This document shows positions 32,141 to 49,063 of a DNA stretch of 64,000 nucleotides, one piece after another. The notes under the pieces were generated by a model. That model had not been told where the DNA came from, did no database searches, and was given only the letters and a program-made list of their open reading frames with translations. The position numbers and the translations under genes were made by a program. The stretch comes from Baylisascaris procyonis. Its lineage: Eukaryota > Nematoda > Chromadorea > Rhabditida > Ascarididae. Where the stretch lies: NCBI GenBank assembly GCA_037389465.1, contig JAZARR010000154.1, positions 4,712,001 through 4,776,000 of the forward strand, in the 5' to 3' direction. Position 1 is the first letter of the stretch. Each line of letters starts with the position of its first letter.

Positions 32141-35100
32141 GCTAAAGATGTGGTACGATTGCGGTGTGATGCCCTATGAAAGTAGCGAAATTTTTTAAAT
32201 TTTTTAATGTCAACCAATGCTTTTGGCAAATATTATGGAAGAAGGCTGTTAAAGTATAACATTTGTAAGGAAAGGCGCGTTTTGATGCGCGCCAAAGTAC
32301 ATCTGCGAACGCTGAATTGTGCTATATTTCATTAAATATTTAAATGCTTATGTGTGCTGTTTGGTGTGTCTTCCGAACGCTTGCCTAGGCAAACTGCCTA
32401 CCTTTGATAGGGTAGGTATTCACAATTTCGTAGAAATGTTTGCATCGAAACATTAGAGTTGTGGTTTGTGTGCTTCATACCTGCGAACCCATAACAGTCT
32501 AACCTCACTCCTCCTTTCGCCCCTCCACCCGCTTGTGCTATCACCGATCTTGACTTATCGACGCGAAGCAACTTCTCGAGGGTGAACTCACTAGGCTGTC
32601 AATTCCAAGATTTGCGTGATCGGCTTTTTCCAGTTTCCTCTGTGTTTTATTTCGTTTTATTTGAAAGGAAGGTTGCTGACTTTTTTATGTAATCGGAGTT
32701 TATGAGGTCCCATTTTCTCACATCTTTTTGTTGGGTATTATGCATCTTTTATATCTATTCCTCATTAGCCCGGTGTTTGTTTGCCCATGCATATGATATG
32801 TTATCTCTAATTGGATGCGTTTTTATTTGGAAACTTGTTTGCTCCCCGAAGATTGGTGGAATAGATCTGAATAATAGACCATTTTGTGGAGACCTACGAT
32901 GAGTAAATGAACCATGCTTCTATTTATTTACGCTTATCTGATTCCGATGATAGTGAAAAAAAAAGATTTTTGTTTTATTTTCTCGCAGAGGAATGAGTTC
33001 AATTTATGAAAAGTGAACGGAGCTGAAGCTATTGGCCATTGTGGTTGTGTGAAAGCCGCATTGCTTGATGTCAAGGGCTTTTATGTGTGTTTGGGTGGGG
33101 GGGGGGGGGAGGGGCAGGGGGTAAAAGAAGGAGTTGATTGGAATTGCCGTTAGTAGTGATTGATGAATTAGAGGTCTAATGATGGAGGTGGGCCCTCTGT
33201 TAGGAATACAGATTCGTAAATTAAGAAGCTTACTATTTTAAATTCCTTATATATTTTTTATGTTTGCTTTTAAATCGTAGATGTTCGTTTACACTAACAT
33301 CATATTCGCTGTTATTCTCCATTCTTCATTTCGGCAAATTTAAAGTGGAATTCCCGATTGATCATGCTTTCTTGCTTGGCTTTTTTGGTTTTTTTTGCAG
33401 TAATGAATGGCCTCGCAATATGACATTTTGCATTTTGCTTGAGTTTCTAATGTATTCGATGCTCCGGAAATTCTAAATGCATAAAACGTGTATATTTTTG
33501 TTTATTTAAAAATTACAAATATTTGATTCGAATAAAATAATTTTTGAAAATAGCTATGCAGTTTTTAGACACTTCATGGAGTAATCATTTCATTGCTAAT
33601 ATTGCATTACTGATTGATTTGGGTTGATAAAATAAGTGCATTGCGGATGAAATTTGACAGTACGAGGGGAAATGATTGGTTGCTGATATTTGAAAGGTGA
33701 AAATTTTGAAAATTTTGGAAAATTTCCAAAAGTTTTAAAAAACCGGCGATTCTATTAGTATTTGAATTAGTTTGTCTTCATAAATGTCATGAGGTTTTTT
33801 ATTTGTAATGGTTTTATACGCTCGATGAAAAAATTCCTATGTCAGAAAATCATTTAAGAGGAAACATTTTTTTAAACCGTTTTTTTGTCAGGTGATGCTT
33901 TTTTCCCCCGAATATAGGCACTGATTTTGCGTTACTGAATTTTATTTTATCTGGAGTTTTTGCGGGAAAGTATTTGAAAAACCTGGGGAAATTTTGGCAA
34001 AACTGGGAAAAACTTTGGGAACTGGAAGATAGATGAGAAAATATTTTATTGGATGCATATTTTGCTCCCGGTTTTTTTTTTGAATTTTGATTGCTTTATC
34101 AGCTGACAGTTTTTTTTTTCACTAATAGTGGGCTCATCTAGTGGGATTCTTGGAAAATATATCGAAATGGATTCTTTTATTTGGCATAAAGTTTGCCGAC
34201 TTATAAAAATTTGTAAAATTCAACTCGTCAAATTTTGATTTTTTTCTTCCAACCAATATTAAACTCTTCAATTAGAAAGCAACGGAGGTGGACGTGAGTC
34301 GGGCTGAGGTACATGCATGAAAGAATCAGCAACTGTAAAACACGGATTGGTTGCCTTGAGGGGACAGGAATTGTTCGCGCTTTATTTTCATGTTTCATTT
34401 TTATGGTCGTTTGGTCATTTGGTCATTTGATCCATGAAATTACCTTAATCATTTCAAAAGAATATGATCGTATGTGCCGGGCATGTTCGCGAGCTGCTTT
34501 ATTGCGCCAAGGACACTTGCGCCATGGTCATTTGCGCTTCACATCGAAAGATACTTTTTGGCATCTGGGGAATTTTGAAAGAATTCATCAAAATTCTTGT
34601 TGGATTTGTGGGAAGGACCCGACGCCGACATGATTGTTGGCGTTTTCTAACAAATCAAATGAAAAGCTTTATCTTGGCGGTCATGTTATAGTGGGTGAGA
34701 GACCGGTCTTTTTACGGGTACGGTCTTTTTACAAGTTTCTAATGGAAGGCTTTAATAAAAACTTTTGAGGTTTACTTAAGATGCCATTTATAATGAGTGT
34801 GTTTATATGCAGAAGGCATGATGATGTCACGTTAACTGAAACGATCATGTCATATTTTGGAAGGGGATTGGGGTTGAGCAGTAAAGAACGGCTACTTTCT
34901 ATAGCCTCTTTGAGGAGGGAGTTGACATGCTGGACATATTTGGCGTAAGCTTTGGAGAGTTGAACTGACTGCGATTTCAGGCAGTTGGCTTCGAATATCG
35001 GTACTGATAGTTAGGAATGCAAAAAAGTGTTGTAATTTCTAGAGGTGGGGTGACGAACCTGATTCTTGCAAAGAAATCCATCGTTTGAGGTTTTTTTGTG

Positions 35101-36064
35101 GTTCATTTTGCTTCGTATCACATTTGTTGTCAATGCTAATGAAGCATTTTTGTGACCGATGAATTATATATGACGGAGAAAGTAAAGCGGAACTGACCAT
35201 TGGCGTCCTAGGGTGCAGCGAAATGACCGATAGCCAGCAAATTGTTGCTTGTTATGTGTTGCTCGAAACACTAATTGCATCTACGCGTATCTTTCGTGCA
35301 GTAGTGACTGCTATCTGTATTACGCAACAATTTTTGTGTAGTGCTCAAAAATGACAAACTTCCTCTTTTTGATGAAGGAACGGTTGCTGAGAACAAAAAT
35401 TGGGAACAATCTCAATAAAAACAGCTGTAGCTATGATAACAAGCACTCACAAAAAGGATGCTTCTTGCTGGTCAGCTAGATGCAGAAGTCAAACATCGGT
35501 GAGGATAAATTGTGAGTGGGAAATACATCAGATGGGTGACCACTAGTTCTGGGATGTAGAATTCCATCTCAGGAAAATGGAGTATTGAAGATTGTACGTT
35601 GTTGCCTAATTTTTGATATAACCCTAATCACTAATTATTCTACTCGAATTTGTGCAAATATTTCATAATAAGAGTCGAGAAAATAGATGTATTTGCTTCT
35701 ATCCCTTATGGTTTCGCCGAATATTTCCCAAGAAAAAAGTATATGAAAATGCGTTTCTTTTAGAAAGCGACCGGTGTGTGGTATGGACGATTTACTAAAA
35801 ACTTCATGGACTAAAACAGTTAACGAGTTGCTTATGAAATTGATTTATCTTATCATTCGATTTGCAGCACTACACAATGCGGCAGTAAAAGCAGAGGTAA
35901 ATACTAAAGTTTGTTGCATCCTCACATATGCTTTGAAGAGGACAGTATTCCGCAGGCGGCATGGTCTTCGTCGATTGGTTTTTGGTCGCTAGAGTTGTGT
36001 TTCTAACACTAATGGGGTATAGGCTTTGTACAATCACAAAGGTCTTTCTGGGATACAAGAATGT
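32141..36064. other. Intergenic stretch, no gene recognised
   Basis: Between the APPBP2-like 3' end and the tRNA. Low-complexity A/T runs (for example GAAAATTTTGAAAATTTTGG near 33700), a G-run of about eleven at 33098-33109 and a short TTTGGTCA repeat near 34405. Open frames such as 34313-34633 have no recognisable motif. Confidence 0.5.
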
Positions 36065-36136
36065 GGGGGCATAGCTCAGGGGTAGAGCGCTCCGTTCGCA
36101 TCGGAGAGGGCTGGGGTTCAAATCCCCATGCCTCCA
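36065..36136 (+). tRNA. tRNA-Ala, anticodon CGC
   Basis: All cloverleaf parts are present. Acceptor GGGGGCA pairs with TGCCTCC, with one G-T wobble at the third pair. D stem GCTC/GAGC has loop AGGGGTA. Anticodon stem CTCCG/CGGAG has loop TTCGCAT (CGC at 36097-36099). The variable segment is AGGGC. T stem TGGGG/CCCCA has loop TTCAAAT. The discriminator is A, with no genomic CCA. The B-box GGGTTCAAAT and A-box TAGCTCAGGGGTAGAGC form the usual internal pol III promoter. The G-U pair in the alanine acceptor is here at position 3-70, the main identity element of tRNA-Ala, which supports the assignment. It reads GCG codons. No intron. No strong T-run terminator follows immediately; the first TTTT is at about 36163. 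Confidence 0.96.
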
Positions 36137-37980
36137 CAAACGTTTCTTGCGCGGCGCATTCGATGTTTTCGAACACAGTCTACGTAATCAGCATAATTGT
36201 TGCTCATCAAGTGATCAAGTTACGATGATGAAATGGCGGTTATATAGTGCGATTGTAGTGATTAATGCGGCATCTAATGTCAATAGCAAAGTTGTGGTCG
36301 CCGTGTTATGGGTTATAGGCGGGATGTGGGGCATACAACATTAAATGTGTTGGTCCAGATTTTCATGCCGACGAACGTTTGCGAGGTGGTGGTTCAATGA
36401 AGTTTTTTCATGTGGTTTTATTTTATTCATTGTTTTGCCTATTTAATATCTGTTCTTTGATGTAGAGGTATGAAATTTCGTTAAGCTGCTTTTTAATGAA
36501 GAGATGCAAAAGTTACTGAGTATAATGTAAACAGGAGAGACGCGGTGTTGTTTGTTTCGGAGGAGGGGGGGGGGGATAAAAGAGATAGGGAGGAACGAGG
36601 TGATTCAATAGCAATGGGAAGATGCGTTGCAGAGATACACGGTAGGAGGGGAAGGGGTGGGGCATGTGACAAAGAGAGGGGGGTGGGGATTATAGAAAAG
36701 ACATATGAGCAGTCCCTTTCTTGTCGAGCTTCGCGGACGTCTACCATCCCACGATATTTGCTGACTTTTATGTATGTTTGTAGGTGACAACTTTGTGATT
36801 TCTGCAAGAGTGCAATTTCCTGCGCTAAGGGAGGGGGTTAACCCCGCGATGAAAGAATTAGCCAGAAATGTACTTATTGCTCTCGCCTGGGAGAAATTGC
36901 TCCTTATAAAATTATCCCTTCCTTTCGATTTCTCGGTGGCATGATCCCATCATTCGATGTATAGGTCACCTCTCCTCATAAAGCGGGGGGGGAGGGGGAG
37001 GGAGGAAGAGGGAGAGGGGGATATGTTTGGACACTATGATTGCGAGGCACTGGACAAGCAAAAATGGATAAACACTGTTTGGGCAGTGTCGCAAATTTTT
37101 TCGTTACTGTTACCATTCTAAAACCTTTACTGATATGATGACACATCAATGAAATAAGTTTTGAAACATTTGTTTGTTCCACTAACTACTGTTTATTGCT
37201 AAATGCTGAAGTGGTGACGCATCTTGTTATGACCGAGCAAGTCTTCCTTCTTAAAAAATATTGCCCTATTAAACATAAAGTACAAACATCATTGGATCCA
37301 TAATAGTCCCCCTTTTCTTCGTAGGTATTTCTCTATTGTGGAGTTTTTTCGAGTTTGTTTGCTTTGGTTGGGCAGTTATAAATGAATGCGGCGTGTGGTT
37401 TTTTAGTGAGAGAGGATGAGCGTTGTGTCGTTTCGATAAAGGGGGCGGACACATCGAGTGAAGAGAGCAAATAAGAGAGGGAGGGGTCGGAGAGCTTCAA
37501 TTGAGGGGTGCAAAGGGGCGCAACAAAAAGCGGAAGGATGCGATAGGCGCGTCATGACTGTAGGAGTAATGCTCGTTTCGAGATGTGAACGAAGGTCTGT
37601 CTATGTGTGTGCACGGCGTATGGATGTTGGTAGGGGGTGTGCGGCGCCCTTATTTTGCGCTTTGTCGATACGCTTTAATATTGATAGAAATAACTGCAGT
37701 ATTGTCTGTTGCGTTTGGTTTATGCACCCAATAGGTGATGTTAACTCCCCAATCGAATGGGAGATTCAACGAGAACAGGAATGGGACGGCGGGTGATTAG
37801 GGAGGAGGAAGGGGAGGGGAATGATGTAGGTATGAAGGGAAGAAAATCAGGTTGACGAGGGGTATTATTAGTCGCGCTACGGTAGTGCAATCTTGTGCCG
37901 CCTATACGATGTTCACAATCACCGAAGGCGTTCTAGCAATCGTCGGATTCGTCACGTTGTCGTTGGTTGTGTTGGTGTCC
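36137..37980. other. Intergenic, purine-rich tracts upstream of the first H3.3 block
   Basis: No gene recognised. Long G/A tracts on the plus strand (36560-36620, 36985-37021, 37797-37822) precede the conserved block at 37981. Similar tracts precede the other two blocks, suggesting they belong to the triplicated unit. Confidence 0.5.
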
Positions 37981-38075
37981 GTCGTCCGCCTCCAATCAAT
38001 AATTGTAGCTGAGTATCGCGGTGGGTGGTTCTCTTCTCTGAGCATCGGCTCTAGATCCAGATCGAACCCTTTACA
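37981..38075 (+). promoter_or_regulatory. Conserved non-coding block A, 2.1 kb upstream of H3.3 copy 1
   Basis: Contains CCAATCA, then GCTGAGTATCGCGGTGGG, then TTCTCTTCTCTGAGCATC and AGATCCAGATCGA. The same ordered words recur at 44861-44945 and 53196-53295, each two to three kb before an H3.3 gene. A CCAAT box followed by a conserved 60-bp element fits a core promoter with a non-coding first exon, given that each gene has a splice acceptor just before its ATG. I cannot define the donor; GCG|gtgggt is one option here. Alternative: a small RNA gene. Confidence 0.45.
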
Positions 38076-40134
38076 TTTATTCATTTTATTGAATCTATTT
38101 TATTTCGATTTCCCCACTCAAAAATTCGGCAATCGAATTCAATTTCTTGCATAATTTAATTGTATCCATGTTCTTCACCTCATCTATACCAAATAATCGA
38201 AATAATTATTCAAATTCTATCGAAATTTACAACTTGATTGTTAAGAGTAATGCGTAATTGTCATTTCTATTGGACGACCGATTTTGCATTTTTATGTGGT
38301 GAATTTCTACGATTTAATTTGCATATCTTTTATAGTGATTACTGTTCATTTCGAATATGCACAATTCAAGTTCACTTATTTATTTCCTTTTTTTGAATAA
38401 ATATTTCCTTTGTTTATTTTAAAAAAGAAAGCATAAAGTTCTCTAAATTTGATGCGTTCTGTGTGGTTTGGATGTGCTCCAATGCATAAAACATCGACTA
38501 GACAAAACAAGATCATTGTAATAGTATAGTGCTTGTATTATAATTGAAGAGATGCAGAGAGCGTGAGCACAAGAGAGAGTGTAGTAGTCTTATGAAGAGA
38601 GAAGACGAGAAATGTGTAGAGGTGATCATCATAAAGCGTCACTATGTTACACCCACTTTGAGGCGTGTCTTTGATGCGTGCGTTTACTCTCTACTTTAGT
38701 GGGATGTTTGAAGTGTAAGTTCGAGGGTGAGGGTCAAAGGTCATTTGATAGGTTGAGGTTAAAGTTCATTGAGTGGATATGATCCTCGTCTTTTCATACC
38801 AATATACTTCATAGTATCCTCTTTGTTTACTCTACCTTGTCTTAAAACTATTTCTTTATACTAAAATCTTCGAAAGTTTTGGTAAGCATTCAACAAAAAT
38901 ATAAATAATAATATGAACGGGGCAATAATTCAATAATATGGACACCTGTAATCAAACATGTAAGTGAATGTCATTGTGTTATGATTGCTGATAAGCTATG
39001 TTGTGCATATATTTATGCTGTTACTTATATTATGCGCGATAACTCGTTTCGTACTCAGTATTTGATAATGCTATGCGATCAAATCGAGTGCGACGATACT
39101 TATTGCTGATATAAGTGATACAATAATCTTAACACACCATTGTAGTGTTGTGCGGTGCGCTAGACGGTTTGTTACTTATGTGTGGTTCATGTGATGGATT
39201 TGAATTCCGTTTGGATTTTGACGTATCGTTGGGGATTCAGAAAAGTCTGTGTGTCTCTGTCTGTGTCTGTTGGATGGTGATATGATGTGATATCGATATG
39301 AGAATCGCAGCATTGCTTGTGAACGCGCGCCAAAAGTTGTTGGGTCATGTGAATTGTGCGATGCGTAGTGCCTCATTCCTTTCATGTGGTCATTGTTGAT
39401 GAAGCGTCGCCATCGCATTTCTATGCGCTTCTTGCCAATCTGTACTGTGGTAATTACTTTCAAACGCTTGGTTTTAAGTTATTTCCTTTGCTGCCCATTC
39501 CTCTCTCCCTCTCTCTCTCGTACCATCCTATATCAGTCATGTGTTCGTTGTGTTCGTGCCATCGCTAGTGAGCTCGAAGTGATTGATCTCCGCTCTTCTT
39601 TTTTGTCTATTTTGTTGCCGTTTATTTTCTTAGCAGTTACTTTTTCTTACCTATTCAGGTTAATAGATGGGAGTAGACTGTAAATTAGAGTAAAAGTAGA
39701 AATGAGAGTATTTGTGAATATTGGTTGTCACTAGGCTGTCCTTATTGGAATGAAATCCGTTTTTTTGTTTTCATCACTCAGGTGTATTCACCTTTCTGAT
39801 GTTATTTATAAACCATTGTGGCATAGTAGGCCTTCAGTTGTTTTAATTTTATTATTAATGTAAATGCTGCGTTATATGTTGTAATACGATATTGTGAATT
39901 AATAGCTTCAGATCTTATGGTGCCGTCGAAGAGTCAGGTGGGGAGGAAGGGATCTGCAAGGTATTTGATCGGTTTACGTTGTGACTTCTTCGTTCATGAA
40001 AGTGTTCTCTACCAGTTCTGTCCTCTGATACCGCTCACCCCTCTCAGTTCCATCCGTAAGGATGTTATTTTTAATGTATACGGCTGTTCTGAATTGTTTG
40101 TATTCATATTCGCCTAAATTGCTTTCATATTCAG
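38076..40134. other. AT-rich stretch before H3.3 copy 1, possible 5' UTR intron
   Basis: No gene recognised. If block A is the first exon, this is an intron ending at TTTCATATTCAG. It contains a GTCTGTGT-type microsatellite near 39250 and a purine tract with AGAGAGAG near 38570; comparable tracts occur about 500 bp after blocks B and C. Confidence 0.45.
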
Positions 40135-40164
40135 ATAAGTTGATATCGCGCAGTCTTCATCGCA

Positions 40165-42301
<2,137 letters not shown>

Positions 42302-44860
42302 ACACTCGACGACAGTTCTTTTCGTCGTTTCCAGCAGCGACGTTGCAATATGGCCTCTTATCATCGTCATCTCTGTATGCTGCCTCATATAATCTTCACC
42401 ATTTCCCAACTACATTCTACATGGCATCCTTTGTTCCTTTTTCTCTCTTTTTTTTTGCAAGGAGGTCGGCTAACTGGTACTTGTCTTGTTTCGCATGAGT
42501 TTTGTGCATTTACGAATAGTCCGGTCTAAAAGATCATGACATTTCATTGCTGATGAAAAGGAAGAGGTGATAAGATTATTGCCAGTTAGCCATCTTCATT
42601 GACCCGAAGCAGTTTCTTGATATTTGCGACTTTTGTATCGTTTCATTAGCCTTTAATTAACTGTTCAATTGTTTTGTCGGTATCCATGTTTTTAAACTGA
42701 TATCCAGAATTATCAACCCTGCCCTTCCTGCCCCGAACACATGATCTCGTCGTTTTATTATTTGTTTTGTAAGCTGCGTTCATACTTCATGTTCGGTACC
42801 GTAGATATATGCGTTGCCACCTTTGTAGTAACTGTTGGGATAAATCGTCTTACTACGAGAGTAATTACAAGTAAAAGTAGTATCCACGAGTGGATTAGGC
42901 TTGTCAGATTTCGGTCGATGAGGTGCCACAGGTGGGATTATTTTCCTTCAAGGATTCTTTTGCTTTAATCTGGGCGTTTCGCTAGCTGTATTTGGCTTGG
43001 AGAAGATATAAGTGTTGATGCACTTAATCAAAAAGGTAGTAGATTTTAATATTCGTTGAGGATTTGTGTTGCTTTGTAGAGAGATTACCTGATGCAGTTT
43101 CACCCAGCAATTGCTTTTTTTCTTTGATTACGTGCTCTGCTATCTTTGAAGCCGAATTACGTTCATTTCATGTATATTTTATAATCAACTCTTTTCATCT
43201 ACCGTTTTATATATTTTCTCCTTATAATATCAATAAACATTTTTCTTTGTATTCTCATTTCTCGATCCATTTGACTAGAGGTTACTTATTTCGACGATCG
43301 AATCATTGTAAACTCCAGTGACCGTATCGGTGTTACGGTATATCTTGATGAGGTCTATTAGATGACGTGAATGTAAAATTTAATTGTTCCGGAAAGTGGT
43401 TTTTGTGCTTGTCGGATGAAATTCCTTCAGTGTTGTTTTTTATATTCTTATAGATCCTTATGAATTGCACGGATTCATTAAATGGTCATATTAAGCCGTT
43501 TGGAGTTTGGGCTGGCTAGCATCGGAAAGGTCGTTATATGCTGTTGCAAAGTTGAGCTTACAGAGCACGTGGGGATGTTGTGTCTGTGTCGGTCTGCGTG
43601 TATATCTAATTGTTCCGGCGAGGGAATCGCTGAAGCTAGAACAACCGAATTTGCTGGGGGTGTACAGGATAGGTGGTCCCTTATCGATTAGAGTCCTTTG
43701 AGTTTCCGCTGGACGATGGTTAATTGTAAAAAAAATATCTTTTGCAGGAAGTTTATTTCAGATGTGGATGCAGCCCTGTGTGTGGTTTGCTATTGTTTAG
43801 GGACACATGAAGCAAGTTAGGTAACGCGTTTCCGCGCATTCCGTTTTTTCGCTCAAACCTATGGGTGGTCTACCCATGTAGTTCGAAGTCCAGAATTTTT
43901 AAAGTCCAGAACTTTATCAGAGCTTTTAAAGATGGATGAGAGCTAAAAAACGAATGCGAGGTTGGTAATAATAGCAAGAGAGAAATGTGTATGGTGCGAT
44001 GCAAGCAGCATCAAGCGAGGCAGGAAATGAGAGCGGATACAGCAGAGGGGGATGGGGTAGGAGTGAGGTGGGAGATGGATGCAGGGAACGTATGCGTCCC
44101 CACTAATGGATAGTCGCATTAGCGGGCGGCTACGCACATAGATTTAGGACGGGAGTGCACGCTCACATGCGGGGTTTAATGTACCATCTTCGTGGCTAAT
44201 CACAATTTGCACGTTTATGCACTACATTTTGTCATAGTCCCTTTGTGACACGTCGTACCACTCAAACGTCATGTTGTAATGTGCTACCGCTTCATTACAT
44301 TTGAAAATTGCTTTTCACTACTATTGATCTTTCTGAGGTCAGGTACTCAGCATTAAATGGGAGGGGGACACTCGTTTGTAAAGAAACTATAAAAGAGTAT
44401 GGATGGAATGGGAGGAAGGGAAGGGGAGGGGAGAGGAAGCCCGTTTGATCTCAGTGTGCTAAGCTGTGACATCGCAGCATGACAACGTTTGCGTGATTGT
44501 GTTTGTAACTGCTGAAGTCAGCGGGTTCCTTTATGTTTTCCCAAAGTTGAGCGCAGTCGACGTTGAAGTGGCTTCCTATCTACTTTCATTTGCTAACTAG
44601 TAGTACATCGGCAAACACTTCTAGAGATCTGCATCTCTTCTGGAACGGCTATTGATTCAGTTTCCCCGAAATGTGCGCATAACAAAGCAACTGACCAATG
44701 GTGCTTGACACGTGGCATGAACGGAGATGGGTGGAGGGAGGGGATCATAGGTCACTATAAAGCGGACAAGCCAACGACGACATCTACGGTCGCACGGCCA
44801 TGAAATTCGACCCCATGGAGGAGCTAACCACATCATCATATCGGCGGTTCATCATCACTC
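42302..44860. other. Intergenic between H3.3 copy 1 and block B
   Basis: No gene recognised. 3' UTR of copy 1 at the left. Plus-strand purine tracts at 43975-44080 and 44400-44440 precede block B. CACTATAAAGC near 44756 looks like a TATA box upstream of the block. Confidence 0.45.
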
Positions 44861-44945
44861 GTCCAATCGATATATTCGGCTGAGTATCGCACGGGGGGCA
44901 ATTTCTCTTCGCTGAGTGTCAGCTGAAAATCCTCATTGAGCAATT
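44861..44945 (+). promoter_or_regulatory. Conserved non-coding block B, 3.0 kb upstream of H3.3 copy 2
   Basis: Shares with blocks A and C the order GTCCAATCGATA, TTCGGCTGAGTATCGCA, TTTCTCTTCGCTGAG, TCAGCTGAAAATCCTC and a terminal GAGCAA. A candidate TATA box (TATAAAG) lies about 105 bp upstream. Interpreted as promoter or non-coding first exon of H3.3 copy 2. This copy lacks the GT present at the potential donors of A and C, which weakens the exon reading. Confidence 0.45.
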
Positions 44946-47893
44946 CGCTTATTTGCAATTATTTTTTACATTTTATTTTCGGGGACGTTTCTATCGGCTT
45001 TGTATTTTTCCGTCAATTGAAGATATATTGCCGACTAAATCTACTATTCAACCTATATTAATATTTATATTTTAATACAGCTTAGGCGCAATATGTTTTC
45101 GAAGTTGGATTCTGAAATATTCGTTTCACCCGTTTGCTGTCGTTCTAATTGCCTCATATCTGTGGAGATTTATTGTTCATATAGGCTTATTGTCGGTTTT
45201 GTTTAACTTTTTATTTAGTTGAACATATCTATAAACCCTTCCCCCTTCTCCCTCCCCCTTGTGCTTTCAACCTGTAATTAAACGGTTCATTTGTTTACAA
45301 AGAATGAGAAATCTTTGATAGATCAGTTTTGACTTCATTGGGCGTTGTCCATTGTATTTGAAGCAGACGAAACCAGTCATTGAGAGACGCTCAAATGATG
45401 GAGAGGCACAGACGACATTAGCATGAAGAGAGAGTATGTGTTGGCGTGGGAAAAGTTAGAGAATACAGACAGCTCTGCATGAGAGATCTGTGATTAGAGG
45501 TTCGGTGTGGGTGTTCATTTTGTGGCGCAATATGGGTGCGGGACGGTTGGTCCGTTGTTGTTTTCTGGTGCGTTCAAGTTTTGTTACTAGGGTGTTATTA
45601 GGGCCGTGTGATGTGTGTTCAGGTTGGTTGAACGCTGAGGTGGTAGGTGGATGTTGATTTCGTCGTGAATATTTTCATTATCACTAAGGTTTCTTCGCGT
45701 TTAAAATGTGAAGGAAGAACGTTTAGCATCTTATACGATGACCTTTCAAGCAACAGTTCTGTTGAATAACCGCCCATAGCGTTTAAAAGCATCATAAAGG
45801 GCTTTCAAAGTTTGTTTCAAATGTGCTGCTATGTAAGCAGATGCCTTTCATCGATCCATAGTTCTTGATTGCTGGCTGATTCTGATTCGGTGTCTTCGGG
45901 TGATGGTAACTTATTATTTAATATAATAAGTTAGCACATGGATTTTGTAGCATCGTTTAATGCGGTGGTCAATATTTTTGAGGGATTTTTTGTTGTTGGC
46001 GATCACCTTTTATAAAAAGGTAGTGAAAAATACTACGCACCACTTTTGTGAATGAACGAAGAGGTGAAAAGGAAGGGTCGATGTTAATGTAAACTGATAT
46101 GCTTAGGATGCTCCGAGAGGAGTGCATCCATCAGGGATATATCGGGTAATCGTAGTCGTGATGGATTTCTTCGTTATTGTATTTGGCATGAACGGTTTCA
46201 GTGCATAATCACAGACGTACTTGTAATAGAATTCGTTGTTGCGTATGAGAGCGCAATATTAATAGGCGAGAGGATGAGAGAGCAGCATGCGTTTATTGGA
46301 TTGAATCTGTATTAGATGTGGTGGCGAGAAGCATGATTGGAATCGAACGTTTCTGGGAAGGAAGGGGAAGTGCTGATCTTAGTGACTCAGACGGAAGATC
46401 TACTCTCATTTCGCAAGTTTTATCAAAAATTATTCACTTGAACGTGCTATTTGCCTACATATTTTCCTTAAAACTGGTGTCACGAAAGCGTATAACTTCC
46501 ATGGAAGTGTCGTAATTCCTTTTTTCCCTCAAGGGCCTGGTACAAGTCGCCGTATTTCTGATCCGTTTAGTGTACAGTGCAGTAGAGGATGTATGGTGAA
46601 AGGCGTCTAGTGCCCGTTGTTCGCATCCCTCTTCCGCATGGCCTGAAGTGAAGCTCCTTGCTCGGCACAGGTGGGACAAAAATCATAACGGAAGCTGGCT
46701 AAGCGACCCCACGGAAGCTATTGCATTCTGTGATGCAGAGCATTAAACATGAGGTCCTGTAGCCCTGAAATTACGCACCTTTGGGTTTTTTCCACCAATC
46801 GTAATCAGTAGGGGTGTTATAAGCCCCACCATCCATCCCTCCCATATCCGGTTTGGCATGTCAGCGTGGAAGGGGGGGGGGGCTTGTCACGATATACGGA
46901 GAAAGTCATCCGCTATTCGTGATTACAGCAGTCAGCTGTTGTAAGTTCAACTTTTGAACTGCTAATATTTGAAAAGGAAGTGATGAATGTTATGTGGCTG
47001 TATTTTGTAGCGTGCAGGTTAATGCAGAAGAGGTGATGAAGTGAACCTAGGTAACTACAGGAGTGTTGCTATAGGTGACCGACCTTATATATCATTTCAT
47101 GGCAACATCAGATTTCTTCACAAGTGATCTTTGGCCGTTAAGCAAAGAACGATCATGCTGGTAGCTATCACTAAGTGCTTCTTAGCAGTTTTTTAATATT
47201 ATCTATTGGCGCATGCCTGTCAGTTGCAATAAAGCAGAGAAGCGGATAATCGACGGTAGGCTCGTGAATATCGTTTGTTAATCCACGGTGGGCTTGTGAA
47301 TAAATTTGTTCGAGTCCATCGTTCATCTTTCTTTATCTGAAGTTTTTTGGTGAGGAATTTTGTTGGAACGCATGAAATACGTGATTACAAATTCGGGTGC
47401 ATTACAACCAAACAGATGAAATTGGGCAGCTCCATTTTTGTTGTCTCCTAATCAGACTTTTTATTCATTCAATCTGTTTCTTACTTCCAGAGGTGATGAC
47501 TTCTAAGTAGCTGTAATAAACGAATCATGTCCTGACTAACTTGTGCAGTTTTCTTGGTTGTATAGGAAAATTTGAAAGACAGTTCAGTGCTATTCTGTGC
47601 CTTTTTTGAGCATTTGTTCAGATGTGTTATAAATTGGAGCTGTTAGAATGTTGTAAGCTGATATTACTGGTGTGTTACAAAATGATACTGTTGGCGTGTT
47701 ATAAGCTGGTGTCATTAGTGTGTTGTAAGCTGGAAGAGCGCACACCTGTGTTTCGTTCCAAGCAGTGATATGAACAGGTCATCCACATTTGTATTGCAAT
47801 TCGTGATGGATTTTATGCTAAATATTCGAATAATGGCCGCGAGTTGAGGATGTATTTCATTTTCTGCGGGTGTTATCGGCTGTTATATTTCAG
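44946..47893. other. AT-rich stretch between block B and H3.3 copy 2
   Basis: No gene recognised. GAAGCAGACGA and GAGAGACGC words at 45361-45395 recur about 500 bp after block C (53704-53765). A G-run of about ten lies near 46873. It ends with acceptor TTATATTTCAG at 47893. Confidence 0.45.
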
Positions 47894-47923
47894 TGTCGGA
47901 CTTGATTGAGTTCAAGCAGCAAA

Positions 47924-49063
<1,140 letters not shown>

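Noticed and set aside
37981..38075. Spliced-leader or spliceosomal RNA gene for the conserved blocks
   Set aside because: I found neither the nematode SL1 sequence, a clear Sm site, nor U1-U6 core motifs. Kept as a possible regulatory block instead.
42302..42420. Histone 3' stem-loop after the H3.3 genes
   Set aside because: No stem-loop of the replication-dependent type seen after any of the three stops, consistent with polyadenylated H3.3 genes.
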